From positions 3,920,001-3,984,000 of the forward strand of contig NZ_CP108143.1 of assembly GCF_036206005.1 (NCBI RefSeq): a stretch of DNA of 64,000 nucleotides. The letters are read 5' to 3'. Below, in pieces: positions 35,775 through 44,962 of this stretch. Below the pieces are notes generated by a model. It ran no database searches, was not told the origin of the DNA, and saw only the letters and a program-made list of their open reading frames with translations. Numbering within the stretch: position 1 is the first letter of the stretch; every line of letters starts with the position of its first letter. The position numbers and the translations under genes were made by a program. The DNA is from Streptomyces sp. NBC_00178. GTDB taxonomy: Bacteria > Actinomycetota > Actinomycetes > Streptomycetales > Streptomycetaceae.

Positions 35775-36338
35775 GTGCGCCAGTTGTCCGCCCGCGTCCG
35801 CTGGGCAGCCGTCACCGCGCTGACGATCGCCGCTTCCACCGGCTGCATGAGCGTCGGCGACGACGCAGGAGACCCGTCACCCTCGCGCCAGGCCGACCGG
35901 AAGGGGTCCTCGGCCCGGCCGGACGGGGGAACCGCGTCCGGCTCCGGGTGGTCCGGTTCCGGCGGCGGGCGTGCCGAGGCGCAGTCCGACCGGCACGATC
36001 CGCGCCGCAAGCCGGACGCGAAGTCGCCGGGCCGCGGCCCGTCGGCCGGTCCCGAGGACACGCCCGGAGTGCCCGGTGTCCCCGGCACTCCGGAACCGAC
36101 GCACGGCGGACCGCTGCCCACGCCCGAGCCGAGTGCCCCCGGCCCCGGCGAGCCGCCGCCCCCGCCGGTGTCCCCGGAGCCGCCCCCGCCCTCGCCCGAT
36201 CCGGAGCCGTCGCAGCAGCCCGAGCCGCCCACGGCGTCGCCGGCCGCGGCGCAGTTCCGCACCGACGCGATGGGGGCGCCGGACCGGGTGGACGTGTGGC
36301 CCACTCCGAGGGCATCGCCGCAGGTCGCGCCGGTGTGA
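35775..36338 (+). CDS. Proline-rich lipoprotein, unknown function
   Basis: 187 residues. Lipobox ASTGC (Cys24) after an Arg-containing signal peptide; the mature part is almost entirely low-complexity (Asp/Arg/Ser/Gly, then a Pro-rich stretch PEPPPPSPDPEPSQQP). No domain is recognisable. It could be a cell-wall-spanning tether. GTG start 35775 gives the signal peptide; weakly supported by upstream sequence. Confidence 0.65.
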   Translation: MRQLSARVRWAAVTALTIAASTGCMSVGDDAGDPSPSRQADRKGSSARPDGGTASGSGWSGSGGGRAEAQSDRHDPRRKPDAKSPGRGPSAGPEDTPGVPGVPGTPEPTHGGPLPTPEPSAPGPGEPPPPPVSPEPPPPSPDPEPSQQPEPPTASPAAAQFRTDAMGAPDRVDVWPTPRASPQVAPV

Positions 36339-36548
36339 GCGTCGATCGGGAGGACCCGGTTTGCGCGAAGTGGGGGAGGGTGCGTATGGTAGTAGATCGT
36401 TTGATCCCATTGCCCGGCGCCGACACAGAAGAGCGCCGTGTGGCGCGTACTCTCCCTTGCCGTGGCTGGACCGCATTGAGGCGGTCGAAATTGCGAAAAC
36501 ACGGAGTTACGGGCGCGTGCCGAGACTCCGGAAGGTTTCGCATTTCGC

Positions 36549-38753
36549 ATGTCAATTTCCAGTTCTGACCACACCGTCATGCCCGAGAGCATCGAGAACG
36601 ACGTCGAGATCATCGACGTCGTCGAGGCCGCCGAGTCCCTCGTGGCCCAGGCTCCCGACGCCGTCGAGGAGACCCCCGCCGAGGAGACCTCCACGGAGGA
36701 CGCCGAGCCCGGCATCACGTTCGCCTCGCTGGGCCTGCCCGAGGGCATCGTCCGCAAGCTCGCGCAGAACGGTGTGACGGCCCCCTTCCCGATCCAGGCC
36801 GCGACCATCCCGGACGCCCTGGCCGGCAAGGACATCCTGGGCCGTGGCCGTACCGGCTCCGGCAAGACCCTCTCCTTCGGTCTGCCCACCCTGGCCTCGC
36901 TGGCCGGCGGTCACACCGAGAAGAAGAAGCCCCGCGCGATCATCCTCACCCCGACCCGTGAGCTCGCGATGCAGGTCGCGGACGCGCTCCAGCCCTACGG
37001 CGACGTGCTCGGCCTGAAGATGAAGGTCGTCTGCGGCGGTACGTCGATGGGCAACCAGATCTACGCGCTGGAGCGCGGTGTCGACGTCCTCGTCGCCACC
37101 CCGGGCCGCCTGCGCGACATCATCAACCGTGGCGCCTGCTCCCTGGCCAACGTCCAGGTCGCGGTCCTCGACGAGGCCGACCAGATGTCGGACCTGGGCT
37201 TCCTGCCCGAGGTCACCGAGCTGCTCGACCAGATCCCCGGCGGCGGCCAGCGCATGCTCTTCTCCGCCACCATGGAGAACGAGATCGGCACGCTCGTCAA
37301 GCGCTACCTGAGCAACCCGGTCACCCACGAGGTCGACAGCGCGCAGGGCAACGTCTCGACCATGTCGCACCACGTCCTCGTCGTGAAGCCGAAGGACAAG
37401 GCGCCCGTCACGGCCGCGATCGCCGCCCGCAAGGGCCGCACGATCATCTTCGTCCGCACCCAGCTGGGCGCGGACCGCATCGCCGAGCAGCTCATCGAGT
37501 CCGGCGTGAAGGCGGACGCGCTGCACGGCGGCATGACGCAGGGTGCCCGTACCCGCGTGCTCGAGGACTTCAAGAAGGGCCTCGTCAACGCCCTGGTCGC
37601 CACCGACGTCGCCGCCCGCGGTATCCACGTCGACGGCATCGACCTGGTCCTGAACGTGGACCCGGCCGGTGACCACAAGGACTACCTGCACCGCTCGGGC
37701 CGCACCGCCCGTGCCGGCAAGTCCGGTGTCGTCGTCTCGCTGGCGCTGCCGCACCAGCGCCGCCAGATCTTCCGCCTCATGGAGGACGCGGGCGTCGACG
37801 CATCGCGTCACATCGTCCAGGGCGCGGGCGTCTTCGAGCCCGAGGTCGCCGAGATCACGGGCGCCCGGTCGCTGACCGAGGTCCAGGCCGACTCCGCGAA
37901 CAACGCGGCCAAGCAGGCCGAGCGCGAGGCCGCCGACCTCACCAAGCAGCTGGAGCGCGTCCAGCGCCGTGCCGTCGAGCTGCGCGAGGAGGCCGACCGC
38001 CTGGTCGCCCGCGCCGCCCGCGAGCGTGGGGACGACCCGGAGGCAGCGGTGGCCGAGGTGGCCGCCGAGGCCGAGGCCGCCCTCGTGGCCGCCGCGTCCG
38101 TGCCGGAGCAGCCGGCTGCCCGCGACGACCGTCGTGATGACCGGGGCAACTACGCCCGTCGTGACGACCGTGGCGGCGACCGTGGTGGATACCGCGGCGG
38201 CAACGACCGTGTCGGCGAGCGCAGTGGCCGTCCGGCCGGTTCGAACGGCTACCGCGGCAGCAGCGACCGTCCGTCCTTCCGCGGAAGCAACGACCGTCGT
38301 GAGGACCGTCCGGTAGGCGGCGGTTTCCGCTCCGGTGGCGGCGACCGTCGTGACGACCGCGGTGGCCGTTCGTTCGAGCGTCGTGACAACGACCGCCCGG
38401 CGTTCAACCGCGACCGCCGTGACGAGCGTCCCTCCGGTGGCTTCCGCTCCGGTGGCGGCGACCGTCGTGACGACCGCGGTGGCCGTTCGTTCGAGCGTCG
38501 TGACAACGACCGCCCGGCGTTCAACCGCGACCGCCGTGACGAGCGTCCCTCCGGTGGCTTCCGCTCCGGCGGCGGCGACCGTCCGTTCAACCGTGACCGC
38601 CGCGACGACCGTCCCTCGGGCGGCTTCCGCTCCGGTGGCGGCGACCGCCCGACCGGCCGTCGTGACGACCACCGCGGTGGTACCGGCACGGGTACCGGCA
38701 CCGGCACCTTCGGCCGCCGCGACGACAAGCCGCGCTGGAAGCGCAACGGCTGA
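36549..38753 (+). CDS. DEAD-box RNA helicase with duplicated basic tail
   Basis: 734 residues. N-terminal acidic extension (about 55 residues, EDAEPG), Q motif FPIQAATIP, Walker A GRTGSGKT, DEAD-type motif II DEADQMSD, SAT, and motif VI HRSGRTARAG. A coiled-coil-like stretch (about 440-500) leads to a long Arg/Asp/Gly tail with a 39-residue tandem duplication. The architecture fits cold-shock and ribosome-assembly helicases. ATG 36549 has GGAAGG nearby. The 210-bp region before it may hold a cold-responsive leader; no cold-box motif was identified. Confidence 0.96.
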   Translation: MSISSSDHTVMPESIENDVEIIDVVEAAESLVAQAPDAVEETPAEETSTEDAEPGITFASLGLPEGIVRKLAQNGVTAPFPIQAATIPDALAGKDILGRGRTGSGKTLSFGLPTLASLAGGHTEKKKPRAIILTPTRELAMQVADALQPYGDVLGLKMKVVCGGTSMGNQIYALERGVDVLVATPGRLRDIINRGACSLANVQVAVLDEADQMSDLGFLPEVTELLDQIPGGGQRMLFSATMENEIGTLVKRYLSNPVTHEVDSAQGNVSTMSHHVLVVKPKDKAPVTAAIAARKGRTIIFVRTQLGADRIAEQLIESGVKADALHGGMTQGARTRVLEDFKKGLVNALVATDVAARGIHVDGIDLVLNVDPAGDHKDYLHRSGRTARAGKSGVVVSLALPHQRRQIFRLMEDAGVDASRHIVQGAGVFEPEVAEITGARSLTEVQADSANNAAKQAEREAADLTKQLERVQRRAVELREEADRLVARAARERGDDPEAAVAEVAAEAEAALVAAASVPEQPAARDDRRDDRGNYARRDDRGGDRGGYRGGNDRVGERSGRPAGSNGYRGSSDRPSFRGSNDRREDRPVGGGFRSGGGDRRDDRGGRSFERRDNDRPAFNRDRRDERPSGGFRSGGGDRRDDRGGRSFERRDNDRPAFNRDRRDERPSGGFRSGGGDRPFNRDRRDDRPSGGFRSGGGDRPTGRRDDHRGGTGTGTGTGTFGRRDDKPRWKRNG
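38325..38575 (+). repeat. 117-bp tandem duplication in the helicase tail
   Basis: Two copies with a 117-base (39-codon) period; within each unit the bases from GACCGTCGTGACGACCGC onward match without visible change. The encoded unit includes GGDRRDDRGGRSFERRDND and PAFNRDRRDERPSGGFRSG. Near-identity at silent positions indicates recent duplication or gene conversion. Confidence 0.88.
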
Positions 38754-38774
38754 CCGTCGCTGAACGACTGAGGC

Positions 38775-38817
38775 GAAGGGCCCGTACGACACCGACCCGG
38801 TGGCGTACGGGCCCTTC
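38775..38817. terminator. Terminator downstream of the DEAD-box helicase
   Basis: Perfect 14-bp inverted repeat (GAAGGGCCCGTACG / complement) around a 15-base loop that itself can pair (CACCG..CGGTG). Confidence 0.85.
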
Positions 38818-38911
38818 CCGTCTCTTGGAGTCCCCGCGCGGCACCGGCCTCGTCCGGTGTCGCGCGGCCGGCGGCGCATGCGGGGCCCCTGGTGCGGGCA
38901 TCGCTGGGGGC

Positions 38912-40477
38912 ATGACAAACGACGAAGCGGTGGCCGCCGAGCCGCCACCCGATGCCCTCCGTCCCCCCGCCGCAGCGGCCACCGACGAGGAACGGCTGGC
39001 CGAACTCGGCTACACGCAGGTGCTCGCCCGGCGGATGTCCGCCTTCTCCAACTACGCCGTCTCCTTCACGATCATCTCGGTGCTCTCCGGCTGCCTGACG
39101 CTGTACCTGTTCGGCATGAACACCGGCGGGCCCGCCGTCATCACCTGGGGCTGGGTCGGCGTCGGGCTCATGACGCTGTTCGTCGGGCTGGCGATGGCCG
39201 AGATCTGTTCGGCGTACCCGACGTCCGCGGGGCTGTACTTCTGGGCCCACCGCCTCGCCCCGCCGCGCTCCGCGGCCGCCTGGGCGTGGTTCGCCGGCTG
39301 GTTCAACGTGCTCGGCCAGGTCGCCGTCACCGCGGGCATCGACTTCGGGGCGGCGTCCTTCCTCGGGGCGTACCTGAACCTCCAGTTCGGCTTCGAGGTC
39401 ACCCCCGGCCGCACGATCCTGCTCTTCGCCGCGATCCTGGTCCTGCACGGGCTGCTCAACACCTTCGGCGTCGGCATCGTCGCGATCCTCAACAACGTGA
39501 GCGTGTGGTGGCACGTCGTCGGGGTCGCCGTCATCGTCGGAGCGCTGACGTTCGTGCCGGACTCGCACCAGTCCACCTCGTACGTCTTCACGGAGTTCGT
39601 CAACAACACCGGCTGGGGCAGCGGCTTCTACGTCGTGATGATCGGCCTGCTGATGGCGCAGTACACCTTCACGGGCTACGACGCCTCCGCCCACATGACG
39701 GAGGAGACCCACGACGCGGCCGTGGCGGGCCCCAGGGGCATCGTGCAGTCCATCTGGACCTCCTGGATCGCCGGCTTCGTGCTGCTGCTGGGCTTCACCT
39801 TCGCCATCCAGTCGTACGACGGCGCCCTGAACTCCCCGACCGGCGCACCGCCCGCGCAGATCCTCCTGGACGCGCTCGGAGCCACCACGGGAAAGCTCCT
39901 GCTGCTCGTCGTCATCGGGGCCCAGCTGTTCTGCGGTATGGCCTCGGTCACCGCCAACAGCCGCATGATCTACGCCTTCTCGCGCGACGGGGCCCTGCCC
40001 TTCTCCCGCGTCTGGCACACGGTCAGCCCCCGCACGCGCACCCCCGTCGCGGCGGTCTGGCTGGCCGCGCTCGGCGCGCTGGCCCTCGGCCTGCCGTACC
40101 TGATCAACGTCACCGCGTACGCCGCCGTGACCTCCATCGCGGTCATCGGTCTCTACATCGCCTACGTCATCCCCACCCTGCTCCGTCTGCTGCGGGGCGA
40201 CGACTTCGTCCGGGGTCCCTGGCACCTGGGCCGCTGGTCCCGGCCCGTCGGCGTCGTCGCGGTGGGCTGGGTCGCGGTGATCACGGTGCTGTTCATGCTG
40301 CCCCAGGTGTCCCCGGTCACCTGGGAGAGCTTCAACTACGCGCCCCTGGCCGTCCTGGTGGTGCTCGGCTTCGCGGCCGTCTGGTGGCTGGTGTCCGCCC
40401 GCCACTGGTTCCTCAAACCGGTCGTACCGGAACACACGCGCACGATCGAGGGTGAACCCATCGAATCCGCGGACTGA
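38912..40477 (+). CDS. APC-family amino acid permease
   Basis: 521 residues, about twelve transmembrane segments. Typical of the GABA/choline-type amino-acid permeases (AAT/ACT subfamily): N-terminus LAELGYTQVLARRMSAFSNYAVSFTIIS, then EICSAYPTSAGLYFWAHRLAP and FTGYDASAHMTEETHDA. Substrate cannot be told from sequence. ATG 38912 is preceded by TGGGGGC. Alone in its transcription unit. Confidence 0.93.
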   Translation: MTNDEAVAAEPPPDALRPPAAAATDEERLAELGYTQVLARRMSAFSNYAVSFTIISVLSGCLTLYLFGMNTGGPAVITWGWVGVGLMTLFVGLAMAEICSAYPTSAGLYFWAHRLAPPRSAAAWAWFAGWFNVLGQVAVTAGIDFGAASFLGAYLNLQFGFEVTPGRTILLFAAILVLHGLLNTFGVGIVAILNNVSVWWHVVGVAVIVGALTFVPDSHQSTSYVFTEFVNNTGWGSGFYVVMIGLLMAQYTFTGYDASAHMTEETHDAAVAGPRGIVQSIWTSWIAGFVLLLGFTFAIQSYDGALNSPTGAPPAQILLDALGATTGKLLLLVVIGAQLFCGMASVTANSRMIYAFSRDGALPFSRVWHTVSPRTRTPVAAVWLAALGALALGLPYLINVTAYAAVTSIAVIGLYIAYVIPTLLRLLRGDDFVRGPWHLGRWSRPVGVVAVGWVAVITVLFMLPQVSPVTWESFNYAPLAVLVVLGFAAVWWLVSARHWFLKPVVPEHTRTIEGEPIESAD

Positions 40478-40500
40478 CCGGCCCCGCTCCGGCCACGACA

Positions 40501-40537
40501 GGGCCCGGCACCCGATACCCGATCGGCTGCCGGGCCC
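40501..40537. terminator. Terminator downstream of the permease
   Basis: GGGCCCGGCA / TGCCGGGCCC, perfect 10-bp arms around a 17-base loop containing CCGATCGG. Confidence 0.65.
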
Positions 40538-40568
40538 GGGGCGGCTATGCTCGGGGGTGATCCATCAC

Positions 40569-40642
40569 GGGCCGTTAGCTCAATTGGTCAGAGCAGCGGA
40601 CTTTTAATCCGTTGGTTGTGGGTTCGAGTCCCACACGGCCTA
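40569..40642 (+). tRNA. tRNA-Lys (anticodon TTT)
   Basis: 74-nt cloverleaf on the plus strand: acceptor GGGCCGT/ACGGCCT (G1-U72), D-arm GCTCAATTGGTCAGAGC, anticodon arm CGGAC-TTTTAAT-CCG centred on TTT, T-arm GTGGGTTCGAGTCCCAC. A -10-like TATGCT lies at 40546-40551. Confidence 0.96.
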
Positions 40643-40784
40643 CGTGATGCAGGGCGAGGAGATGTCCTCCGACCTGCTACTTAGCGCTCCGATCGGCTTC
40701 GGCCGGCCGGAGCGCTCCGTCGTTTCCGGATACCTGCCGTACGGGCGCTCGGCGGTCGCCTGGGATCGGCCGCCCGTGCCCGGC

Positions 40785-41240
40785 TCAGGGGCGGGGCCAG
40801 GGGCGGCCGCCGATGCGCTCCAGGTCGGTGTTGAAGCGCCGCAGGTAGCCGGCGAAGGCGGAGATCTCCTCCTCGGGCCAGTCGGCCATCACGGTGTGCA
40901 GGGACTCGACCATGCCCTCGCGCTCGGCGTCGAGGGTGCGGGCGCCCTCCTCGGTGATGCGGAACTTGCGGGCCATGCCCCCGTCCGGATCGGGGATGCG
41001 TTCCACGAAGCCGGCGCGCATGACCGCGGCCGTCTGCCGGTTGAGGGTCGAGACGTCGAGGTCGAAGGCCTCGCTCAACTCGCCCACCGACATGGGGCCC
41101 TGGACGCGGATGCGGCTGAGCAGGACGTACGCGCTGCGTTCCAGGAGGCCGTCCTTGCGGCGGCCTTTCCTCTTGTTCAGGAGTCCGTGGCGGCTGAGCA
41201 GCATCTGCTCGTACTCGACCTCCTGCGTGGCCTTGTCCAT
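40785..41240 (-). CDS. MarR-family regulator
   Basis: 151 residues. Winged helix of MarR type: LLERSAYVLLSRIRVQGPMSVGELSEAFDLDVSTLNRQTAAVMRAGFVERIPDPDGG with the wing at MARKFRITEEG. Divergent from an MFS exporter, the classic local repressor arrangement. Confidence 0.93.
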   Translation of the reverse strand: MDKATQEVEYEQMLLSRHGLLNKRKGRRKDGLLERSAYVLLSRIRVQGPMSVGELSEAFDLDVSTLNRQTAAVMRAGFVERIPDPDGGMARKFRITEEGARTLDAEREGMVESLHTVMADWPEEEISAFAGYLRRFNTDLERIGGRPWPRP

Positions 41241-41301
41241 GCGCGGGCGCCTCCTGCTTCCTGCCGGGCGAGGCCGGTGTCTCGTCGTGCGGGCTCGGCT
41301 T

Positions 41302-41367
41302 CATCGTATGGTCACGCCGACGTGCATGGGCCATAGAATGTGCATGATGCAATAGAAGTGTACGATG
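41302..41367. promoter_or_regulatory. MarR/MFS divergent operator region
   Basis: The 165-bp intergenic contains CATCGTA (41302-41308) and its inverse TACGATG (41361-41367), a direct repeat GTGCATG (41322-41328 and 41340-41346) and the dyad TGCAT-G-ATGCA (41341-41351) overlapping a -10-like TAGAAT (41334-41339). Consistent with binding by the adjacent MarR regulator (inference). Confidence 0.5.
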
Positions 41368-41405
41368 CCATTCCTTTCGCCGAGAGATAGCCGAGGACCC
41401 GCGAC

Positions 41406-42860
41406 ATGGATGCCCCCCAGCCCACGGCCCGCGCAGGCGGTGTGATCCCGACGCTGGCCCTCGCCGGCACCGTCGCCGCGATCATGCAGACGCTGGTGAC
41501 CCCCCTCATCGCCGAACTGCCGCGGATCCTGGACACCTCGTCCTCGAACGCGGCCTGGGTGATCACCGTCACGCTCCTGGTCGCCGGTGTCTGCGTGCCG
41601 GTGACCGGACGCCTCGGCGACCTCCTCGGTAAGCGCAGGATGCTGCTGGCCTGCGCGGTCCCGCTGGTCGCCGGGTCGGTGGTCTGCGCGATGGCCTCGT
41701 CCGTCGTGCCGATGATCGTCGGGCGTGGCCTCCAGGGCATGGGCATGGGCATGGTGCCGCTGGGCATCGCCCTTCTGCGGGACGTCGTGCCCGCCGAGAA
41801 GCTCAGCGGCTCGATCGCCCTCGTCAGCGCATCCATGGGCATCGGCGGCGCGCTCGGCCTGCCGATCTCGGCCGCCGTCGCCGAATACACAAGCTGGCGT
41901 GTGCTGTTCTGGGGTTCGGCCGTGCTCGCCGTGGCCGTCGCCGTACTCATCTGGATCTTCGTCCCGGACGTCCCGGCCGGGGCCAAGGGGCAGCGCTTCG
42001 ACGCGCCCGGCGCGGTCGGGCTGGCCATCGGGCTCGTCTCGCTGCTGCTGGCGATCTCCAAGGGCGCCGACTGGGGCTGGGGTTCGGGCACCACGCTCGG
42101 CCTGTTCGCCGTCGCGGTCGTGTCCCTGGGCGCCTGGGGCTTCTACGAGCTGCGCACCCGTGACCCGCTGGTCGACCTGCGCACCACGGCCCGCCCGCGC
42201 GTGCTGCTGACCAACGTCTCGTCCATCCTGGTCGGCGTCGGCATGTACTCCTTCATGCTGATCGCCCCACAGCTGCTGCAGTTCCCGGAGGCCACGGGAT
42301 ACGGCCTCGGCCAGTCGATGCTCGCCGCCGGTCTGTGGATCGCCCCCGGCGGCGTGATGATGATGATCGTCTCGCCGCTGGGCGGCAAGCTCATCAACGC
42401 CCGCGGACCCAAGATCGCCCTGGTCCTCGGCGCCCTCGTGATCTCCGCCGGCTACGGCCTCTCGCTGTTCCTGATGGGCTCGGCGTGGGGTCTGATGATC
42501 GTCGGCATCGTCATCAACAGCGGTGTCGGACTCGCCTACGGAGCGATGCCCGCCCTGATCATGAGCTCCGTCCCGCTCTCGGAGACGGCGGCGGCCAACG
42601 GCTTCAACACCCTGATGCGTTCGCTGGGCACCACCATCGGCTCCGCCGTCATCGGTGTGGTGCTGGCTCAGATGACCATCAGCCTCGGCGGTTTCTCGCT
42701 CGCCTCGGAGGACGGGTTCCGCGTCGGTCTGACGATCGGCTGCGTGGTCGCCCTCGTGGCCGCCGCCGTCGCGGCCTTCATCCCGGGCCCCGCCGGCCCC
42801 GGTGCGAGCCGCGACCGGACCGGTCCGGCCGCGGCCGGCAAGGTGGCCGTCGAAGCCTGA
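41406..42860 (+). CDS. MFS transporter, DHA2 (14-helix) drug:H+ antiporter type
   Basis: 484 residues with about fourteen transmembrane segments. Motif A GRLGDLLGKRRM after helix 2; motif-C-like segment around GALGLPISAAVAEYTSWRVLFW. Probably exports a toxic compound and is controlled by the divergent MarR regulator. A 17-bp-stem terminator follows. Confidence 0.94.
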   Translation: MDAPQPTARAGGVIPTLALAGTVAAIMQTLVTPLIAELPRILDTSSSNAAWVITVTLLVAGVCVPVTGRLGDLLGKRRMLLACAVPLVAGSVVCAMASSVVPMIVGRGLQGMGMGMVPLGIALLRDVVPAEKLSGSIALVSASMGIGGALGLPISAAVAEYTSWRVLFWGSAVLAVAVAVLIWIFVPDVPAGAKGQRFDAPGAVGLAIGLVSLLLAISKGADWGWGSGTTLGLFAVAVVSLGAWGFYELRTRDPLVDLRTTARPRVLLTNVSSILVGVGMYSFMLIAPQLLQFPEATGYGLGQSMLAAGLWIAPGGVMMMIVSPLGGKLINARGPKIALVLGALVISAGYGLSLFLMGSAWGLMIVGIVINSGVGLAYGAMPALIMSSVPLSETAAANGFNTLMRSLGTTIGSAVIGVVLAQMTISLGGFSLASEDGFRVGLTIGCVVALVAAAVAAFIPGPAGPGASRDRTGPAAAGKVAVEA

Positions 42861-42871
42861 TCCCCACCACT

Positions 42872-42910
42872 CGGAGCGCCCCGACCGGTCGGCCCGGTCG
42901 GGGCGCTCCG
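42872..42910 (+). terminator. Terminator of the MFS gene
   Basis: Perfect 17-bp inverted repeat (CGGAGCGCCCCGACCGG / complement), 5-base loop, 12 bases after the stop. Confidence 0.88.
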
Positions 42911-42990
42911 GCGTTCCGGGACTTTTCCGCTGCACGGCCATTGACCCTGCGTGCGGGGGGACTTACGTTCATCGCGTTGTTCTTCGTATG

Positions 42991-43000
42991 TCATATATGA
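42991..43000. promoter_or_regulatory. Palindrome TCATATATGA upstream of the binding protein
   Basis: A/T-rich perfect dyad in the context TATG-TCATATATGA-GACG, reminiscent of GntR/FCD-type operators seen before sugar-acid or sugar-transport genes. Located about 120 bp before the gene at 43122. Confidence 0.45.
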
Positions 43001-43121
43001 GACGCGATATCAGAGCCGTGAGCCGCACGCGGGCGGGGCCGGGCCCGCTTCCCCGCCCCGCCCGGCGCACCGGACGCCGTCCGGCGCCGCGCCGGTGAGC
43101 ACCGCAGAGAAGAGAGCCGAC

Positions 43122-44468
43122 ATGATCAAGCCCCGCAACAGCCGCCTCGCCGCCGTGACAGCCCTGGTCTCCGTGCTGGCCCTCACCGCGACCGGCTGCG
43201 GTGACGACGGCAGCGGCATCACCGGTGCCCAGGGTGCCGAGGGCCCGGGCACCGGGAAGATCGTCTTCTGGGACGAGAACGGCGGTGTCCGCACCGCCGT
43301 GTGGAAGGAGATCATCGCCGACTTCGAGAAGGCCAACCCGGATATCGACGTGCAGTACGTGGGCATCGCGTCCACCGAGGCCCAGTCGAAGTACGACACC
43401 GCCATCCAGGGCGGCGGCCTCCCCGACGTGGGAGGTGTGGGCGCCGCGATGGTCGCGGGGATCACCGCCCAGGACGCGCTGGAGCCCCTGGACGACCGCG
43501 TGGAGGCGAGTTCCCTGAAGGGCCGGCTCAACGAGGCGATGATCGAGAACGTGCGGAGCGCGGCGGGCCGGGACGAGATGTACACGGTGCCGATCTCCGC
43601 CACCAACGGGGTGCTGTACTACCGCACCGACCTGTTCGAGAAGGCCGGTCTCGGCGAGCCGGACACCTGGGACGCGTTCTACGCGGCCGCCGCGAAACTG
43701 ACGGACAGGAAGAAGAACCGGTTCGGCTACACGATCCGGGGCGGCCCGGGCTCCATCGCCCAGGCGCTGGACGCGATGTACGGGCAGTCGGGCATCGAGT
43801 CCTTCTGGGACGAGTCGGGGACGAGGACCACCGTCGACGACCCGAAGAACGTCGCGGCGCTGGAGAAGTACGTGGGCCTGTACCGGAAGGCGACCCCGGA
43901 GGCCGACCTCAACAACGACTTCACCAAGATGGTCGCCCAGTTCGACGCGGGCGGCATCGCCATGCTGAACCACAACCTGGGGTCGTACCAGGATCACGTC
44001 GGCTCGCTGGGCACCGGCAGGTTCCGAGGTATCCCGCAGCCCGAACTGGCCGACGGCAGGCGGGTGATGGTGTCCAACCCGGTCTCCGGCCTGGGTCTGC
44101 TCAAGTCCTCGCAGAACAAGGCGGCGGCCTGGAAGTTCATCGAGTTCGCGGCATCCCACGCGTCGAACTCCACGTTCGCCGAGTCCGCGGGGCTGATCCC
44201 GGCCAACAAGGACGCCGCCGAGGACCCCTGGCTCGACGAGGCGGAGACGACGAAGCTGGGTGCCGAAGCCCTCTTCTCCGGCGACACCAGGATCGTCCAG
44301 CTGCCGTACTACCTGCCCGACTGGAACACCCTGTCCAAGGCCGACAACGAGTCGGGGTTCCAGAAGGTGATGCTCGGCAGGACGAGCGCCGCCGACTTCC
44401 TGCACACGCTGGCCGACGACCTCGACAAGGCGCAGGCGGAGTGGAAGGAGCAGCTCCGGACCGGCTGA
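43122..44468 (+). CDS. Extracellular sugar-type solute-binding lipoprotein
   Basis: 448 residues. Lipobox TATGC (Cys26). Family 1 (carbohydrate) binding protein: KIVFWDENGGVRTAVWKEIIADFEKANPDIDVQYV, PISATNGVLYYRTDLFEKAGL, AAAWKFIEFAAS. No permease or ATPase genes are adjacent, so it is an orphan that must use a transporter encoded elsewhere, or is a remnant of a lost operon. Upstream AGAGAAGAGAG may act as a weak ribosome-binding site for ATG 43122. Confidence 0.94.
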   Translation: MIKPRNSRLAAVTALVSVLALTATGCGDDGSGITGAQGAEGPGTGKIVFWDENGGVRTAVWKEIIADFEKANPDIDVQYVGIASTEAQSKYDTAIQGGGLPDVGGVGAAMVAGITAQDALEPLDDRVEASSLKGRLNEAMIENVRSAAGRDEMYTVPISATNGVLYYRTDLFEKAGLGEPDTWDAFYAAAAKLTDRKKNRFGYTIRGGPGSIAQALDAMYGQSGIESFWDESGTRTTVDDPKNVAALEKYVGLYRKATPEADLNNDFTKMVAQFDAGGIAMLNHNLGSYQDHVGSLGTGRFRGIPQPELADGRRVMVSNPVSGLGLLKSSQNKAAAWKFIEFAASHASNSTFAESAGLIPANKDAAEDPWLDEAETTKLGAEALFSGDTRIVQLPYYLPDWNTLSKADNESGFQKVMLGRTSAADFLHTLADDLDKAQAEWKEQLRTG

Positions 44469-44528
44469 CGGCCCGCAGCGGTCGCGACGCTCCCCGCGAC
44501 ACCCCGGACCGGACGAGGACGACAGTCG

Positions 44529-44750
44529 CTAGTCCAGGCCCTCCTGGCGCAGCGCGTACATGAGGAGGAACGTCCGGTAGGCCTCGTCGGACACGTCCGC
44601 GCAGACGTCGGGCCGCTCGGTCCACGTCGACGTGTTGTCGAGGGCCCGCCGGCACGCCGCCTCGGCCTCGGCCTCGGAAGGGATGTTCGAGAGGAACGCG
44701 GCGATCAGCAGGACCACTGCGAGGACGACCACGCCGATACGGATGCGCAT
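44529..44750 (-). CDS. Small exported or membrane protein, unknown
   Basis: 73 residues: one hydrophobic segment (about residues 4-20, IGVVVLAVVLLIAAFL) and a short soluble part with two cysteines (AACRRAL and DVCADV) and the tail YALRQEGLD. Looks like a genuine tiny secreted or membrane-anchored protein. Convergent with the binding-protein gene and downstream of the 50-residue gene below. Confidence 0.7.
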   Translation of the reverse strand: MRIRIGVVVLAVVLLIAAFLSNIPSEAEAEAACRRALDNTSTWTERPDVCADVSDEAYRTFLLMYALRQEGLD

Positions 44751-44809
44751 GGCCGTTCAACGACCCTACGGCCGCGCCGGTCACTCGCGGCGGGCCGGCG
44801 GCCGTGCCG

Positions 44810-44962
44810 TCACTCCAGGTCGTCGGTGACCGGCGGCAGGTCGGGCTCGATGAACAGGCCGGCGTACTGCGGGCTGGGCAGCGGGGCCGCGGCGGCCGTG
44901 TCCGCGGACGCGACCGCGCCGTCGGAGTGCCGCTGGTTCGTGCGAGCGGGCATGTCGGTCAT
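44810..44962 (-). CDS. Small 50-residue protein, unknown (possible precursor-like peptide)
   Basis: Reads MTDMPARTNQRHSDGAV... and ends in a distinctive C-terminus, PLPSPQYAGLFIEPDLPPV followed by TDDLE. AGGA lies about seven bases before the ATG at 44962. The charged, flexible N-terminal half and a conserved-looking aromatic/Pro/acidic C-terminal half resemble a leader-core layout of small regulatory or peptide-natural-product genes, but no known family is recognised. It lies 206 bp downstream of the flavoenzyme on the same strand. Confidence 0.5.
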   Translation of the reverse strand: MTDMPARTNQRHSDGAVASADTAAAAPLPSPQYAGLFIEPDLPPVTDDLE

